Shown piece after piece: positions 43,227 to 51,338 of a DNA stretch of 64,000 bases (position 1 is its first letter; each line of letters starts with the position of its first letter). The notes under the pieces were generated by a model, which was not told the origin of the DNA, did not search any database, and saw nothing but the letters and a program-made list of their open reading frames with translations. The translations under genes and the position numbers were made by a program. The stretch is from an uncultured Treponema sp. (lineage in GTDB: Bacteria > Spirochaetota > Spirochaetia > Treponematales > Treponemataceae): contig CAMWTK010000001.1 in NCBI GenBank assembly GCA_947177175.1, positions 36,187 to 100,186 of the forward strand, written 5' to 3'.

Positions 43227-44721
43227 GCGCGGCAAGCACCTGCGTCCCCACGTTCCAGTTGTCGCCCGCGCCCATCGTGACGAACAGATAGCCGTCCGTC
43301 GCGCCGCTCGGCTCGGAAAGCGCGTCGAGCACGACGCGGGCTGCCTGGTCAAATTCGCCGGCGTACACCGTGCACGGCGTGTGTTCTTTCGTGCGCTCCG
43401 CGAGCAGTTCCCCCGTCACGGACGTTCTGCCGACCTGCTCGCGCGCGCTGCCATAAATCTTGTTGATGACGACCATATCGGCACTGCCGAACGCCGCCGC
43501 AAATTCGTCAAGCAGCGCGGCGGTGCGGGTATAGGTATGGCTCATAAAATCCACGATGATTTTGTGATTCCGATAGAACGCGCGGTAACCGGCAAGCGTC
43601 GTGGCGATTGCCGTCGGGTGGTGCGCATAATCGTCGATTACGATGACATCCTCGCCGCGCGGCGTTTTTGCCCGCCCAACAACTTCGCTGCGCCGCCTGC
43701 CGCCCGCGAATGACAGCAAGGCGGATTTTATCTTCCCGGCGTAGTCGGCAGGATTCTTTCCGTCGGTGCGCAGCAATTCGGTGACCAGCGCGGCGGCGGC
43801 GGCGGCATTGCGCACGGTATGCTCGCCGGGAACGGCAAGCGCGCACTCCCCTAGGCCGTCAACCGTAAAATACTGCCGCCCGCTCTCCACGCGCCCGAAC
43901 GTGATATGCCAGTCGCCGCTCGCCGTCGTGCCGTAAGGAATCGCCTGTATATCGCCGCGCCGTCGCAACGCGCACTCCACTGCCTGCGCCGCGCCGCGGT
44001 CATCGGCACAAAAAATCACCTGCCCATGCTCCGGCAATATGCAGAGATAGTCCACGAACGCCGCCAAAATCGCCTCATACGTCGGATAATAGTCCTGATG
44101 ATCGCTTTCGACGCTCGTCAGGATGATTTTCTGCGGGCTGAACGCCATGAAATGCCGCTGGTATTCGCATGTTTCCGCCACGAAATACTGCCGCGTCCCC
44201 GGCCGATTCCCGAACGACGCGGACGTCATCGTGCACGCGCCCGCCGCACCGCCGCCGAACGACGCGATGACCGACCCGGCAAGCACCTGGCTCGGCAGGT
44301 CGATTGACTGGAGCAGCGTACCGACCAGTCCCGTGGTCGTGGTCTTTCCGTGCACGCCGCACACGCCCGCGCTGTAGGCAGAGCGGGAGAGCGCGCCCAA
44401 GGCTTCGGTGTACAGCAAGAGCGGCTTCTGTTTCCTGACGGCGGCAATCAGGTCGGGATTCGTGTCCGTCCGGTACGCGCTCGAATAGATGACGAACGCG
44501 ATGTCGTCGGTGATGTTCGCCTCGCTGAACGCGCGCGCGCGCAGACCGAGCCGCTCCAGAATCTCGTCGGTATAAAAACGCTCGCCCACGTCGCTTCCCG
44601 TGATGACCGCCCCGCGCGCGTGCAGGATTTCCACCAGCGCGGCGCAGCCCGTCCCCTTGATGCCGACGATATGTATATGAACGCCGCGCAGATCCTGCGG
44701 CAACGATGCCCGTATTTCCAT
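43213..44721 (-). CDS. murC: UDP-N-acetylmuramate--L-alanine ligase
   Basis: A 502-residue cytoplasmic ATP-dependent ligase that adds the first L-Ala to UDP-MurNAc in peptidoglycan synthesis. It has the N-terminal H-I-V-G-I-K-G-T-G motif, the P-loop G-V-H-G-K-T-T-T-T, the central V-E-S-D-H-Q-D-Y-Y segment and D-D-Y-A-H-H-P-T-A, which together distinguish MurC from MurD/E/F. It is transcribed alone, divergently from argC. Confidence 0.93.
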   Translation of the reverse strand: MEIRASLPQDLRGVHIHIVGIKGTGCAALVEILHARGAVITGSDVGERFYTDEILERLGLRARAFSEANITDDIAFVIYSSAYRTDTNPDLIAAVRKQKPLLLYTEALGALSRSAYSAGVCGVHGKTTTTGLVGTLLQSIDLPSQVLAGSVIASFGGGAAGACTMTSASFGNRPGTRQYFVAETCEYQRHFMAFSPQKIILTSVESDHQDYYPTYEAILAAFVDYLCILPEHGQVIFCADDRGAAQAVECALRRRGDIQAIPYGTTASGDWHITFGRVESGRQYFTVDGLGECALAVPGEHTVRNAAAAAALVTELLRTDGKNPADYAGKIKSALLSFAGGRRRSEVVGRAKTPRGEDVIVIDDYAHHPTAIATTLAGYRAFYRNHKIIVDFMSHTYTRTAALLDEFAAAFGSADMVVINKIYGSAREQVGRTSVTGELLAERTKEHTPCTVYAGEFDQAARVVLDALSEPSGATDGYLFVTMGAGDNWNVGTQVLAALSAR

Positions 44722-44727
44722 GCCACC

Positions 44728-44733
44728 ACTATA
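44728..44733 (-). promoter_or_regulatory. Strong -10 box ahead of murC, predicted leaderless
   Basis: TATAGT lies 6 nt before the murC ATG on the minus strand. The -35 region 17 nt upstream (TAGCAC) is poor, so an activator or another sigma contact may be needed. No ribosome-binding site is seen ahead of the ATG. Confidence 0.4.
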
Positions 44734-44777
44734 GCAGAAACGCGGATTTTGTGCTATCGTAGGGAAAAGAGGTTGCG

Positions 44778-45722
44778 ATGAAAGCGAAGATTTTTATAGA
44801 CGGAAGCGAAGGAACGACGGGACTGCGGATTCACGAACGGTTTGCCGGACGCGACGACATCGAACTGCTGACGATTGACGGCGAACTGCGCAAGGACAGC
44901 GCGGAGCGCAAACGGCTGATCAATGAATCCGACATCACGTTCCTGTGCCTGCCCGACGCGGCGGCGCGCGAGGCGGTCTCCCTCGTGGAAAACAGCCGCG
45001 TCAGAATCATCGACACGTCAACGGCGCACCGCACGCAGGACGGCTGGGCATACGGATTTCCCGAGCTGTCCGAAAAACACCGCGACGCCATCAAAAACGG
45101 AACGCGCGTCGCCGTGCCCGGCTGCCATGCGACCGGCTTCATCTCGCTCGTGTATCCGCTCGTGACCGGCGGCATCCTTCCTGCCGACTACCCGGTCGCG
45201 GCGTTCTCGCTCACCGGCTACAGCGGCGGCGGCAAGAAACGGATCGCCGAATACGAAGCGTCCGACCGCCATGCCGACCTGAACGCGCCGCGCGAGTACG
45301 CGCTCACGCAACAGCACAAGCACCTCAAGGAAATGCAGGCAGTCGCCGGACTGACCCGTGTGCCGCTGTTCTCCCCTATCATCGCGGATTATTACAGCGG
45401 CATGGTCGTCTCCGTACCCGTCTACACGGAATTGCTGCGCGAGCGCAAAAATCCCGCCGACCTGCGCGCCTATTTCGCCGAATTTTACCAAAACTCCCCC
45501 TTTATTTCCGTCGCCGATGACACCGACTGTCTCCAGGACGGCATGCTCGCAGGAAACTCGCTTTCCGGGCAGGACGGACTGAGGATTTTCGTCACGGGAA
45601 ACGAGGAGCGCGCCGTGCTTTCCGCGCAGTTCGACAACCTGGGAAAAGGCGCGTCGGGCGCGGCCGTGCAGTGCCTGAACATCATGCTCGGCTGCGACGA
45701 GCGGAAAGGACTGGCAGTCTAG
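44778..45722 (+). CDS. argC: N-acetyl-gamma-glutamyl-phosphate reductase, short (type 2) form
   Basis: A 314-residue cytoplasmic NADPH-dependent reductase of arginine synthesis. N-terminal F-I-D-G-S-E-G-T-T-G-L-R is the nucleotide loop, and the catalytic Cys116 stands in V-P-G-C-H-A-T-G. Length and the F-I-D-G-S-E-G start mark the type 2 enzyme. AAGAGG precedes the ATG. No other arginine genes are in the window. Host-restricted treponemes such as T. pallidum lack this pathway, so its presence suggests broader biosynthetic ability. Confidence 0.92.
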   Translation: MKAKIFIDGSEGTTGLRIHERFAGRDDIELLTIDGELRKDSAERKRLINESDITFLCLPDAAAREAVSLVENSRVRIIDTSTAHRTQDGWAYGFPELSEKHRDAIKNGTRVAVPGCHATGFISLVYPLVTGGILPADYPVAAFSLTGYSGGGKKRIAEYEASDRHADLNAPREYALTQQHKHLKEMQAVAGLTRVPLFSPIIADYYSGMVVSVPVYTELLRERKNPADLRAYFAEFYQNSPFISVADDTDCLQDGMLAGNSLSGQDGLRIFVTGNEERAVLSAQFDNLGKGASGAAVQCLNIMLGCDERKGLAV

Positions 45723-46378
45723 CCGCGCAGAATCACGCTCACGCCGGAAGCCGCAAGGCTTGCCGCGCACAGCAGGATCGAAGCCGCCATGACGAGCGCG
45801 ACCGCCCGCGTATGGCGCGCAAAGAACCGCTGCAAGCCCACGCCCGCAAAAAGCCAGACCAAATTCGCGACCGGGCCGGTGAGCGGCAGAAACAATCCCA
45901 CGGCGAGCAACGCGCCGAAACTGCGGTTGTACGGGAGCACGTAGGACGTGAGCGCGGTCAGGCACAGAAGCATCACTTTTACGTTGGTCAGCTGCACGAA
46001 CATCCCGGTCAGGAAATACCGCATGAATCCCGCCGGTTTCTGCGCGGGAACGGCTTCGGCAGGAACGTCGGCTGCATCTTCCGGCACGAGACTCTGGCGC
46101 ACCATGCGCATGGAAAGCCACGCCAGATATGCCGCGCCGACGAACGAAAGCAATCCCACGCGCTCCCCTGCCGCCGCGCCCACACCATACGCCACGAACA
46201 CGGAAACGATCGCCACGACAAAAAATCCCGCGAAAATGCCCGTCCACTGGCAGAGCGCGTCCTTCCTGCCCCGCCGGAGCGCGAGCGAAAGCGAACACAG
46301 GTTGGCAGGACCGGGCGTAATCGCAGAAAGATAGCAGTACCACAAAAACGACGGCAGAATTTCTCCAGGAATCGGCAT
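45719..46378 (-). CDS. LysE/RhtB family amino-acid exporter
   Basis: A 219-residue inner-membrane protein with about six helices and the family signature T-P-G-P-A-N at residues 17-22, followed by G-R-K-D-A-L. It probably exports an amino acid or derivative; the substrate cannot be read. The 3' end overlaps convergent argC by 4 nt, and export of arginine or a related product is possible but unproven. Confidence 0.88.
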   Translation of the reverse strand: MPIPGEILPSFLWYCYLSAITPGPANLCSLSLALRRGRKDALCQWTGIFAGFFVVAIVSVFVAYGVGAAAGERVGLLSFVGAAYLAWLSMRMVRQSLVPEDAADVPAEAVPAQKPAGFMRYFLTGMFVQLTNVKVMLLCLTALTSYVLPYNRSFGALLAVGLFLPLTGPVANLVWLFAGVGLQRFFARHTRAVALVMAASILLCAASLAASGVSVILRG

Positions 46379-46384
46379 GGCTCT

Positions 46385-46413
46385 AGTATAGAAAAAAACG
46401 ACGCGCCGGTCAA
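46385..46413 (-). promoter_or_regulatory. Sigma70-like promoter of the LysE-family gene, predicted leaderless
   Basis: TTGACC (46408-46413), 17-nt spacer, TATACT (46385-46390) on the minus strand, 6 nt before the ATG at 46378. One of the best matches in the window, with no Shine-Dalgarno sequence between it and the ATG. Confidence 0.7.
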
Positions 46414-46456
46414 CCGCACGGAAGCATGGCTTGCTTTGTTTTGTGAGAAGATGATT

Positions 46457-47224
46457 TTACCGCGCCGACGGAACGGCTTGCTTTCCGCGGAATCCCGTCA
46501 AATCCTTTATCACTTCGCCCGCGATAATCAGCCCCGCCACGGACGGCGTGAACGCATTGCTGCCGGGCACCTGCCGGTGCGTTTTTCGCTCCGGCGCGGT
46601 CGGGCAGTCGTCGGTAATTTCGTCGTCGCAAAGCGGGGACACCGCAGGCTCGGTGGAAAAGAGCACCTTCACGTCCGTTATGCGCCGTTTTTTCAGCTCC
46701 TGCCGCATGACGCGCGCAAGCGGACACACGCTCGTCCCGGAGATGTCCGCAATGCGGAACTGCGTCGGGTCAACCTTGTTCCCCGCGCCCATGCAGCTGA
46801 TAACGGGAACGCCCGCCGTCTTCGCGCGCTCGATAATGTGCAGTTTGCCTTTCACCGTGTCGATACAGTCCACCACATAGTCGTATCGGCTGAAATCGAG
46901 CGAACCGGAGGTCTCCGGCAGGAAAAAACAGCGGTGCTTGGTCACCGCGCAGTCCGGGTTGATGTCAAGAATCCGCGCTTCCGCCACATCCACCTTGTAC
47001 TGTCCCACGGTGGAACGCAGCGCGTACAGCTGGCGGTTCACGTTGGTCAGGCTGACCATATCGTCGTCCACGATGTCTATCGCGCCCAGACCCGATCGGA
47101 CGAGGGCTTCCACGGCAAAGCTTCCCACGCCGCCGATACCGAACACGATGACACGGCTGCGGGCAAGGATTTCCATATTATCCGTGCCGAAGAGAAGCCG
47201 TGTCCGGGAAAACTGATCCTGCAT
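46457..47224 (-). CDS. tcdA: tRNA threonylcarbamoyladenosine dehydratase TcdA (E1-like)
   Basis: A 255-residue E1-like adenylating enzyme that cyclises t6A37 of tRNA to ct6A. It begins with F-S-R-T-R-L-L-F-G and has the nucleotide motif G-I-G-G-V-G-S-F-A-V-E-A-L-V-R-S-G. The D-D-D-M-V-S-L-T-N-V-N-R-Q segment and the C-terminal S-V-A-G-L-I-I-A-G-E-V segment match TcdA (CsdL) rather than ThiF or MoeB. The start at 47224 is chosen over the upstream in-frame 47242 because the conserved region begins there. Confidence 0.88.
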   Translation of the reverse strand: MQDQFSRTRLLFGTDNMEILARSRVIVFGIGGVGSFAVEALVRSGLGAIDIVDDDMVSLTNVNRQLYALRSTVGQYKVDVAEARILDINPDCAVTKHRCFFLPETSGSLDFSRYDYVVDCIDTVKGKLHIIERAKTAGVPVISCMGAGNKVDPTQFRIADISGTSVCPLARVMRQELKKRRITDVKVLFSTEPAVSPLCDDEITDDCPTAPERKTHRQVPGSNAFTPSVAGLIIAGEVIKDLTGFRGKQAVPSAR

Positions 47225-47242
47225 ATTACAGAAACGCCGCAA

Positions 47243-47263
47243 GGGCGGCAGGCATTGCCGCCC
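47243..47263 (-). terminator. GC-rich hairpin between the flgF-flgG operon and tcdA
   Basis: Perfect 8-bp inverted repeat (GGGCGGCA / TGCCGCCC) with a 5-nt loop, 12 nt after the stop of the rod-binding gene. There is no T run, so termination would be weak or factor-aided. Confidence 0.45.
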
Positions 47264-47275
47264 GCAACCGCCCCG

Positions 47276-47719
47276 TCATGCCGTGATGTCCACGCCGGAC
47301 GAATCGTCCGCGCTCAGCTGGAGGTAGAGCTGATCCGCCAATCCGAAACCGGCGCTTTTGGTCATCTGCACGGCGTATTCGTCATAGAGCATATCCTCAT
47401 ACATCTGCTCGGCATAACTCTGCTCGCCGTTCGCGCGCATGACCGTCTTGCGCATGGAAGACAGCATCTGCTTGACAATGTACGATTCCATCTCCATCGA
47501 TTTTTCGTAAAGCTCGCTCGTGCGGTCAATCGTGCGCGCCGCCCCGTGTCCGTTCGCCTGGTTTGCCGCCGCGCCCACCGGAGCGGCATGCTTGTCCAGC
47601 TCGGACGTGAACGTTCCCGCAAAACCGCTGCCGTAATCGCCGTTCAGACGACCCGGCTGCATGACGTGCGCCGCGCCCGCCGCCTGCCGGATCGGATTAT
47701 ACAGGTTCAGTCCCGTCAT
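47276..47719 (-). CDS. Flagellar rod-binding protein (FlgJ N-terminal type)
   Basis: A 147-residue protein whose C-terminal two thirds match the rod-binding domain of FlgJ (Y-I-V-K-Q-M-L-S-S-M-R-K, Y-E-D-M-L-Y-D-E-Y-A and G-L-A-D). The muramidase half of enteric FlgJ is absent, as usual for spirochaetes, so another enzyme must open the wall. It lies 10 nt after flgG and acts in periplasmic rod assembly. Confidence 0.85.
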   Translation of the reverse strand: MTGLNLYNPIRQAAGAAHVMQPGRLNGDYGSGFAGTFTSELDKHAAPVGAAANQANGHGAARTIDRTSELYEKSMEMESYIVKQMLSSMRKTVMRANGEQSYAEQMYEDMLYDEYAVQMTKSAGFGLADQLYLQLSADDSSGVDITA

Positions 47720-47729
47720 CGCCTAACTC

Positions 47730-48524
47730 CTACCGTTTCAGGTTTACGGCGGTGCTCAGCATGCTGTCCGATGTCTGAATCGCCTTGCTGTTGAATTCAT
47801 AGGCGCGCTGCGCCACGATCATCTGCACCATTTCGTTCACGACGCTCACGTTGCTCATCTCAAGGTATTTGTGCTTGGTCGTGCCGAATTCCTCAAAGCC
47901 CGGCCGTCCCGTAATCGCCTCGCCGCTCGCGTTGGTCACTTTGTAGAGGTTGTCTCCCAAGCTTTCCAGACCCGCGTTGTTCGGGAAGCGGTAGAGTTCC
48001 AGCTGCGCCACGTCCACAGGATCTTCCACGCCGTCCACCTTGACGGTGATGCGTCCCGTATCGGTAATCGCGAGCGTCTGCACGTTGTAGCCTTCGGGAA
48101 GGATGACTTCGGGGAGGACGCGCAGGCCGTTGTTCGTCACGAGCTGACCCGTCATGTCCACCTTGAACGAGCCGTCGCGGGTGTAGGCAAAACTGCCGTC
48201 ATACTGCTGCACGCGGAAAAAACCGTCGCCAACGATCGCCACGTCAGTGTCCACTCCCGTCGCCTGCAACGAGCCTTGCCCAAAAATGCGCTGCGTCGCG
48301 CCCACACGCACGCCGAGTCCCTGCTGGATGCCCACGGGAGTCACCGTGTCTTCGGTCGCGGGCGTTCCCGCCAGTTTTTCGTTCTGATAGATCAAGTCCT
48401 CGAATTCAACGCGCTGCTGCTTGTAGCCCGTGGTGTTCACGTTGGAAAGGTTGTGCGAAATCGTGTCCAAATTCGCCTGCTGACCGTTCATGCCGGTCGC
48501 CGCCGTCCATAAGCTCCGTACCAT
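47730..48524 (-). CDS. flgG: Flagellar distal rod protein FlgG
   Basis: A 264-residue rod protein. The N-terminus M-V-R-S-L-W-T-A-A-T-G-M and the N-x-L-S-N-V-N-T-T-G-Y-K motif, plus the C-terminal coiled coil (E-M-V-Q-M-I-V-A-Q-R-A-Y-E), are standard for FlgG. It forms the distal rod of the periplasmic flagellum. It follows flgF after 18 nt. Confidence 0.93.
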   Translation of the reverse strand: MVRSLWTAATGMNGQQANLDTISHNLSNVNTTGYKQQRVEFEDLIYQNEKLAGTPATEDTVTPVGIQQGLGVRVGATQRIFGQGSLQATGVDTDVAIVGDGFFRVQQYDGSFAYTRDGSFKVDMTGQLVTNNGLRVLPEVILPEGYNVQTLAITDTGRITVKVDGVEDPVDVAQLELYRFPNNAGLESLGDNLYKVTNASGEAITGRPGFEEFGTTKHKYLEMSNVSVVNEMVQMIVAQRAYEFNSKAIQTSDSMLSTAVNLKR

Positions 48525-48542
48525 ATCCTACTCCTTGCCGAA

Positions 48543-49337
48543 TTACCGTGTCACCGCGACGCGCGTCCACAGGGTGCTCATCATGCTGTCTTCGCTCTGT
48601 ATCGATTTCTGGTTCGCCTCATACGCGCGGTTCACCTCAATCATCTTGACCATCTCGTTCACGACGTTCACGTTGCTCATCTCAAGGTAGTTCTGGAACA
48701 CGCGCGGACGCTCCGCGCCTTCCGCAATGTACGCCTCGCCCGTAATGCCGTTCGATTCCCACAGGCTGTCGCCCATTTTTTTGAGGTAGCGTTCGTTGTC
48801 AAAGCGGACGATCTTAACGCGGTCAATCAAATCGCCGTCCTTGGTATACAGCATGCCGTCCTGGTCGAGGATGCATTTGTCGTCCTCCAGGCGGATGATG
48901 CCGGTCTCGCCCAGAAGCGGGTATCCGTCTTTCGTCTCGAGGATGCCTTCTTTTCCGAGCATAAAATTGCCGTTGCGCGTGTAGCGTTCCCCGTTCGGGG
49001 TCTGCACGACGAAAAATCCCTCGCCGGAAAGCGCGAAGTCGGTCGCCGTCTGCGTGTCCTTGAACGATCCCTGCACGAACTGCGTGAAATTTTCGTTCGT
49101 CTCCACGCCCATGCCCAGCTTTCCCACAATCGGCGCGACATCGAACGAGCCGCTCGCCGTCTTGTACGTGCCGTCGGCTTCCGTGCGGCGCAGCAGCAGC
49201 TGTGAGAATTCCTTGCTCACCGTCACGTCGCGCTTGTACCCCGCCGTATCGACATTCGCCAGATTGTTAGAAATGGCGTTCAGGCGTTCCTGCTGCGCGT
49301 TCATGCCGCTCGCGCCGATATACCAACCTCGAATCAT
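48543..49337 (-). CDS. flgF: Flagellar rod protein FlgF (FlgG-like)
   Basis: A 264-residue rod protein homologous to its neighbour. It has the N-terminal G-x-S-G-M-N-A-Q-Q-E-R-L-N motif, N-N-L-A-N-V-D-T-A-G-Y-K-R and the C-terminal E-M-V-K-M-I-E-V-N-R-A-Y-E. It is the first gene of the operon, and in treponemes this copy is named flgF or flgG1. The GAGGTTAGGT stretch serves as ribosome-binding site. Driven by the sigma28-type promoter at 49358-49384. Confidence 0.9.
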   Translation of the reverse strand: MIRGWYIGASGMNAQQERLNAISNNLANVDTAGYKRDVTVSKEFSQLLLRRTEADGTYKTASGSFDVAPIVGKLGMGVETNENFTQFVQGSFKDTQTATDFALSGEGFFVVQTPNGERYTRNGNFMLGKEGILETKDGYPLLGETGIIRLEDDKCILDQDGMLYTKDGDLIDRVKIVRFDNERYLKKMGDSLWESNGITGEAYIAEGAERPRVFQNYLEMSNVNVVNEMVKMIEVNRAYEANQKSIQSEDSMMSTLWTRVAVTR

Positions 49338-49357
49338 ACCTAACCTCTACACCGTAA

Positions 49358-49384
49358 TTATCGGCACCACGTTCCGCGAGTTTA
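49358..49384 (-). promoter_or_regulatory. Sigma28-type promoter of the flgF-flgG-rod-binding operon
   Basis: On the minus strand TAAACTCG (49377-49384), exactly 11 nt, GCCGATAA (49358-49365). The -10 is a full match to the consensus and the -35 keeps the TAAA core. The start site would fall about 12-14 nt before the flgF ATG. Confidence 0.8.
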
Positions 49385-49423
49385 TCAAATTCGTCCGCGC
49401 GGGGCGGGAGCGCAAAAAAAGAT

Positions 49424-49452
49424 TTGCAAAGTTCGGCGTATGGGGTTACAAT
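49424..49452 (+). promoter_or_regulatory. Sigma70-like promoter of glgC
   Basis: TTGCAA (49424-49429), 17-nt spacer, TACAAT (49447-49452). A leader of about 27 nt includes GAGGAG at 49475-49480 before the ATG at 49486. Confidence 0.7.
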
Positions 49453-49485
49453 AAGAGAAAAGATTAGCTGACTTGAGGAGTTGTT

Positions 49486-50784
49486 ATGGCAAAATCACCG
49501 ATTGAAAAGCCACGTGTTCTGGCAATCATTCTGGGCGGCGGCAAAGGAACCCGCCTCTACCCGCTGACGAAAGAGCGGTCAAAGCCCGCCGTTCCGTTCG
49601 GCGGCAAATACCGCATCGTCGATATTCCGATCTCAAACTGTATCAATTCGGGATACCGCAAGATTTACCTGCTGACGCAGTTCAACAGCGCGTCGCTGCA
49701 CATGCACATCACCAATTCCTATAATTTCGACCGATTCAGCCAGGGATTCGTGGAGATTCTCGCCGCGGAGCAGAACCTGGAGAATTCCGGCTGGTTTGAG
49801 GGCACGGCGGACGCGGTGCGCAAGAACATGCACCATTTCAGGGCGCAGAATCCCACGCACTACATCATCCTTTCCGGCGACCAGCTGTACCGTATGGACC
49901 TTGAGCAGTTCATGCAGTCGCACATCGAAAGCGGCGCGGACATCACGATCGCGACCACCGCCGTCAACCGCCACGACGCGAGCGGCTTCGGCATCATGAA
50001 AATCGACGCGCAGCACCGCATCACCGAATTCAAAGAGAAGCCCAAGCCGGACGCGGACATCAGCGACTGGAAAATTCCGCAGAACGCGCGCGGGGATCTG
50101 CCCGCGGAAAAAGAATTCCTCGCGTCAATGGGCATCTATATCTTCAACGCAAAGACGATGGAAGAGATGCTCGACAACGAGTACACCGACTTCGGCAAGG
50201 AAATCATCCCGATGTCGCTCAAAAACAAGAAAGTCAATTCCTACATTTTTGACGGCTACTGGGAGGACATCGGGACAATCCGCAGCTTCTACGACGCGAC
50301 GCTCGCGCTCACCACGGAGCTGCCGCCGTTCAATTTCTACGACGTTGACACGCCGATTTACACGCACATGCGCAACCTGCCGCCGCCGAAAGTGAACGGC
50401 GCGCCGTACATTCAGGACAGCCTGCTCACCGAAGGCTGTATCGTCACCAACGCGAAAGCGATCAAGAATTCCGTCATCGGCGTGCGCACGATCATTGAGA
50501 GCGGCTCGGAGCTGAGCGGCGTCATCACGATGGGCGGCGACTACTACGAAAGCACGGATCAGAAAGCCGAGAACGCGAAGGCGGGACGACCGAACATCGG
50601 CATCGGCAAGAACTGCGTGATTTCGCAGACGATTATCGACAAGGATGCGCGAATCGGGGACAACTGCCGCATCAACGTGGACGGCAACACCTATGAGGAC
50701 GGCGACCACGGTATGTTCTACATCTCCGACGGCATCGTCGTCATCCGCAAGGGAGCGACCCTGCCCGCAGGAACGGTCATCTGA
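49486..50784 (+). CDS. glgC: Glucose-1-phosphate adenylyltransferase
   Basis: A 432-residue enzyme that makes ADP-glucose for glycogen. The nucleotidyltransferase loop G-G-G-K-G-T-R-L-Y-P-L-T with K-P-A-V-P-F-G-G-K-Y-R is near the N-terminus, and the C-terminal third is a left-handed beta-helix with Q-T-I-I-D-K-D-A-R-I-G. It has its own promoter and a hairpin after the stop, so it is a single-gene unit. Confidence 0.94.
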   Translation: MAKSPIEKPRVLAIILGGGKGTRLYPLTKERSKPAVPFGGKYRIVDIPISNCINSGYRKIYLLTQFNSASLHMHITNSYNFDRFSQGFVEILAAEQNLENSGWFEGTADAVRKNMHHFRAQNPTHYIILSGDQLYRMDLEQFMQSHIESGADITIATTAVNRHDASGFGIMKIDAQHRITEFKEKPKPDADISDWKIPQNARGDLPAEKEFLASMGIYIFNAKTMEEMLDNEYTDFGKEIIPMSLKNKKVNSYIFDGYWEDIGTIRSFYDATLALTTELPPFNFYDVDTPIYTHMRNLPPPKVNGAPYIQDSLLTEGCIVTNAKAIKNSVIGVRTIIESGSELSGVITMGGDYYESTDQKAENAKAGRPNIGIGKNCVISQTIIDKDARIGDNCRINVDGNTYEDGDHGMFYISDGIVVIRKGATLPAGTVI

Positions 50785-50788
50785 CCAT

Positions 50789-50815
50789 ACGGCGCGCCAA
50801 CCGGCGCGCCGTTTC
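50789..50815 (+). terminator. Hairpin terminator after glgC
   Basis: Perfect 10-bp inverted repeat (ACGGCGCGCC / GGCGCGCCGT) with an AACC loop, starting 4 nt after the glgC stop and followed by a short T stretch. The U run is weak, but stem strength is high. Confidence 0.65.
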
Positions 50816-50849
50816 CCGCAACGCGAGACCATTGGCAGAAGGATTTGTC

Positions 50850-51338
50850 ATGCCGGATTCAATGTATGACCGCCTGGGCGATATGCTCCATGACGTGCTT
50901 GAATCCGGCACGGTTCCCGTCCGTTCCGCCATGCCCGCTGGCCCGCAAGCGGCAGACGAAACTGCCGACGGCGCAGAAACCGACAAAAACGCCGCATTCG
51001 CTGACGGAAAAACGCAATCCGCAAAAATATCGCCCCGGCAAAATGATGACTCCGGGCAACACCGCCAGAACATGGAACAGCCGAATCGAAATATCCCGCG
51101 CAAGAAGCGGCGGTCATCGGTCTATTCCGTCCTGCCGACGGATATACGGGAAGCCCTCGCCTTTTTCGGATTGGATGAGACGGCGAGCCGCGACGACGCA
51201 AAAAAAGCCTATCACGAAAAACTGAAATACTACCACCCCGACCGCCACGGCGGCAATCCCGTCCTGCAAAAAGTCGCGCGCGAAAAGACACGTAGCGTCA
51301 TCGCCGCATGGGAAACATTGGAACGGTTTTTCTCCTAA
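50850..51338 (+). CDS. J-domain protein with disordered N-terminal region
   Basis: A 162-residue protein. The first 95 residues are hydrophilic and low in structure. The last 55 form a J domain with helix I (I-R-E-A-L-A-F-F-G-L), the catalytic H-P-D loop in Y-Y-H-P-D-R-H-G-G and helix III. It would activate a DnaK-type chaperone; the G/F and zinc regions of true DnaJ are missing. ATG at 50850 has AAGGA 7 nt before it; a TTG at 50832 is in frame. The 3' end overlaps convergent atoC by 4 nt. Confidence 0.8.
   Translation: MPDSMYDRLGDMLHDVLESGTVPVRSAMPAGPQAADETADGAETDKNAAFADGKTQSAKISPRQNDDSGQHRQNMEQPNRNIPRKKRRSSVYSVLPTDIREALAFFGLDETASRDDAKKAYHEKLKYYHPDRHGGNPVLQKVAREKTRSVIAAWETLERFFS

Noticed and set aside
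47222..47240. A TGTAAT box directly before the tcdA ATG as another leaderless promoter
   Set aside because: The box touches the ATG with no room for a start site, and no -35 box is found at 17 nt. Not counted in the leaderless set.
45671..47794. A 707-codon open frame on the plus strand
   Set aside because: It is antisense to the LysE-family gene, tcdA and the rod-binding gene, which all have clear family motifs. The translation is His/Arg-rich with no recognisable domain, as expected for the shadow of GC-rich genes.
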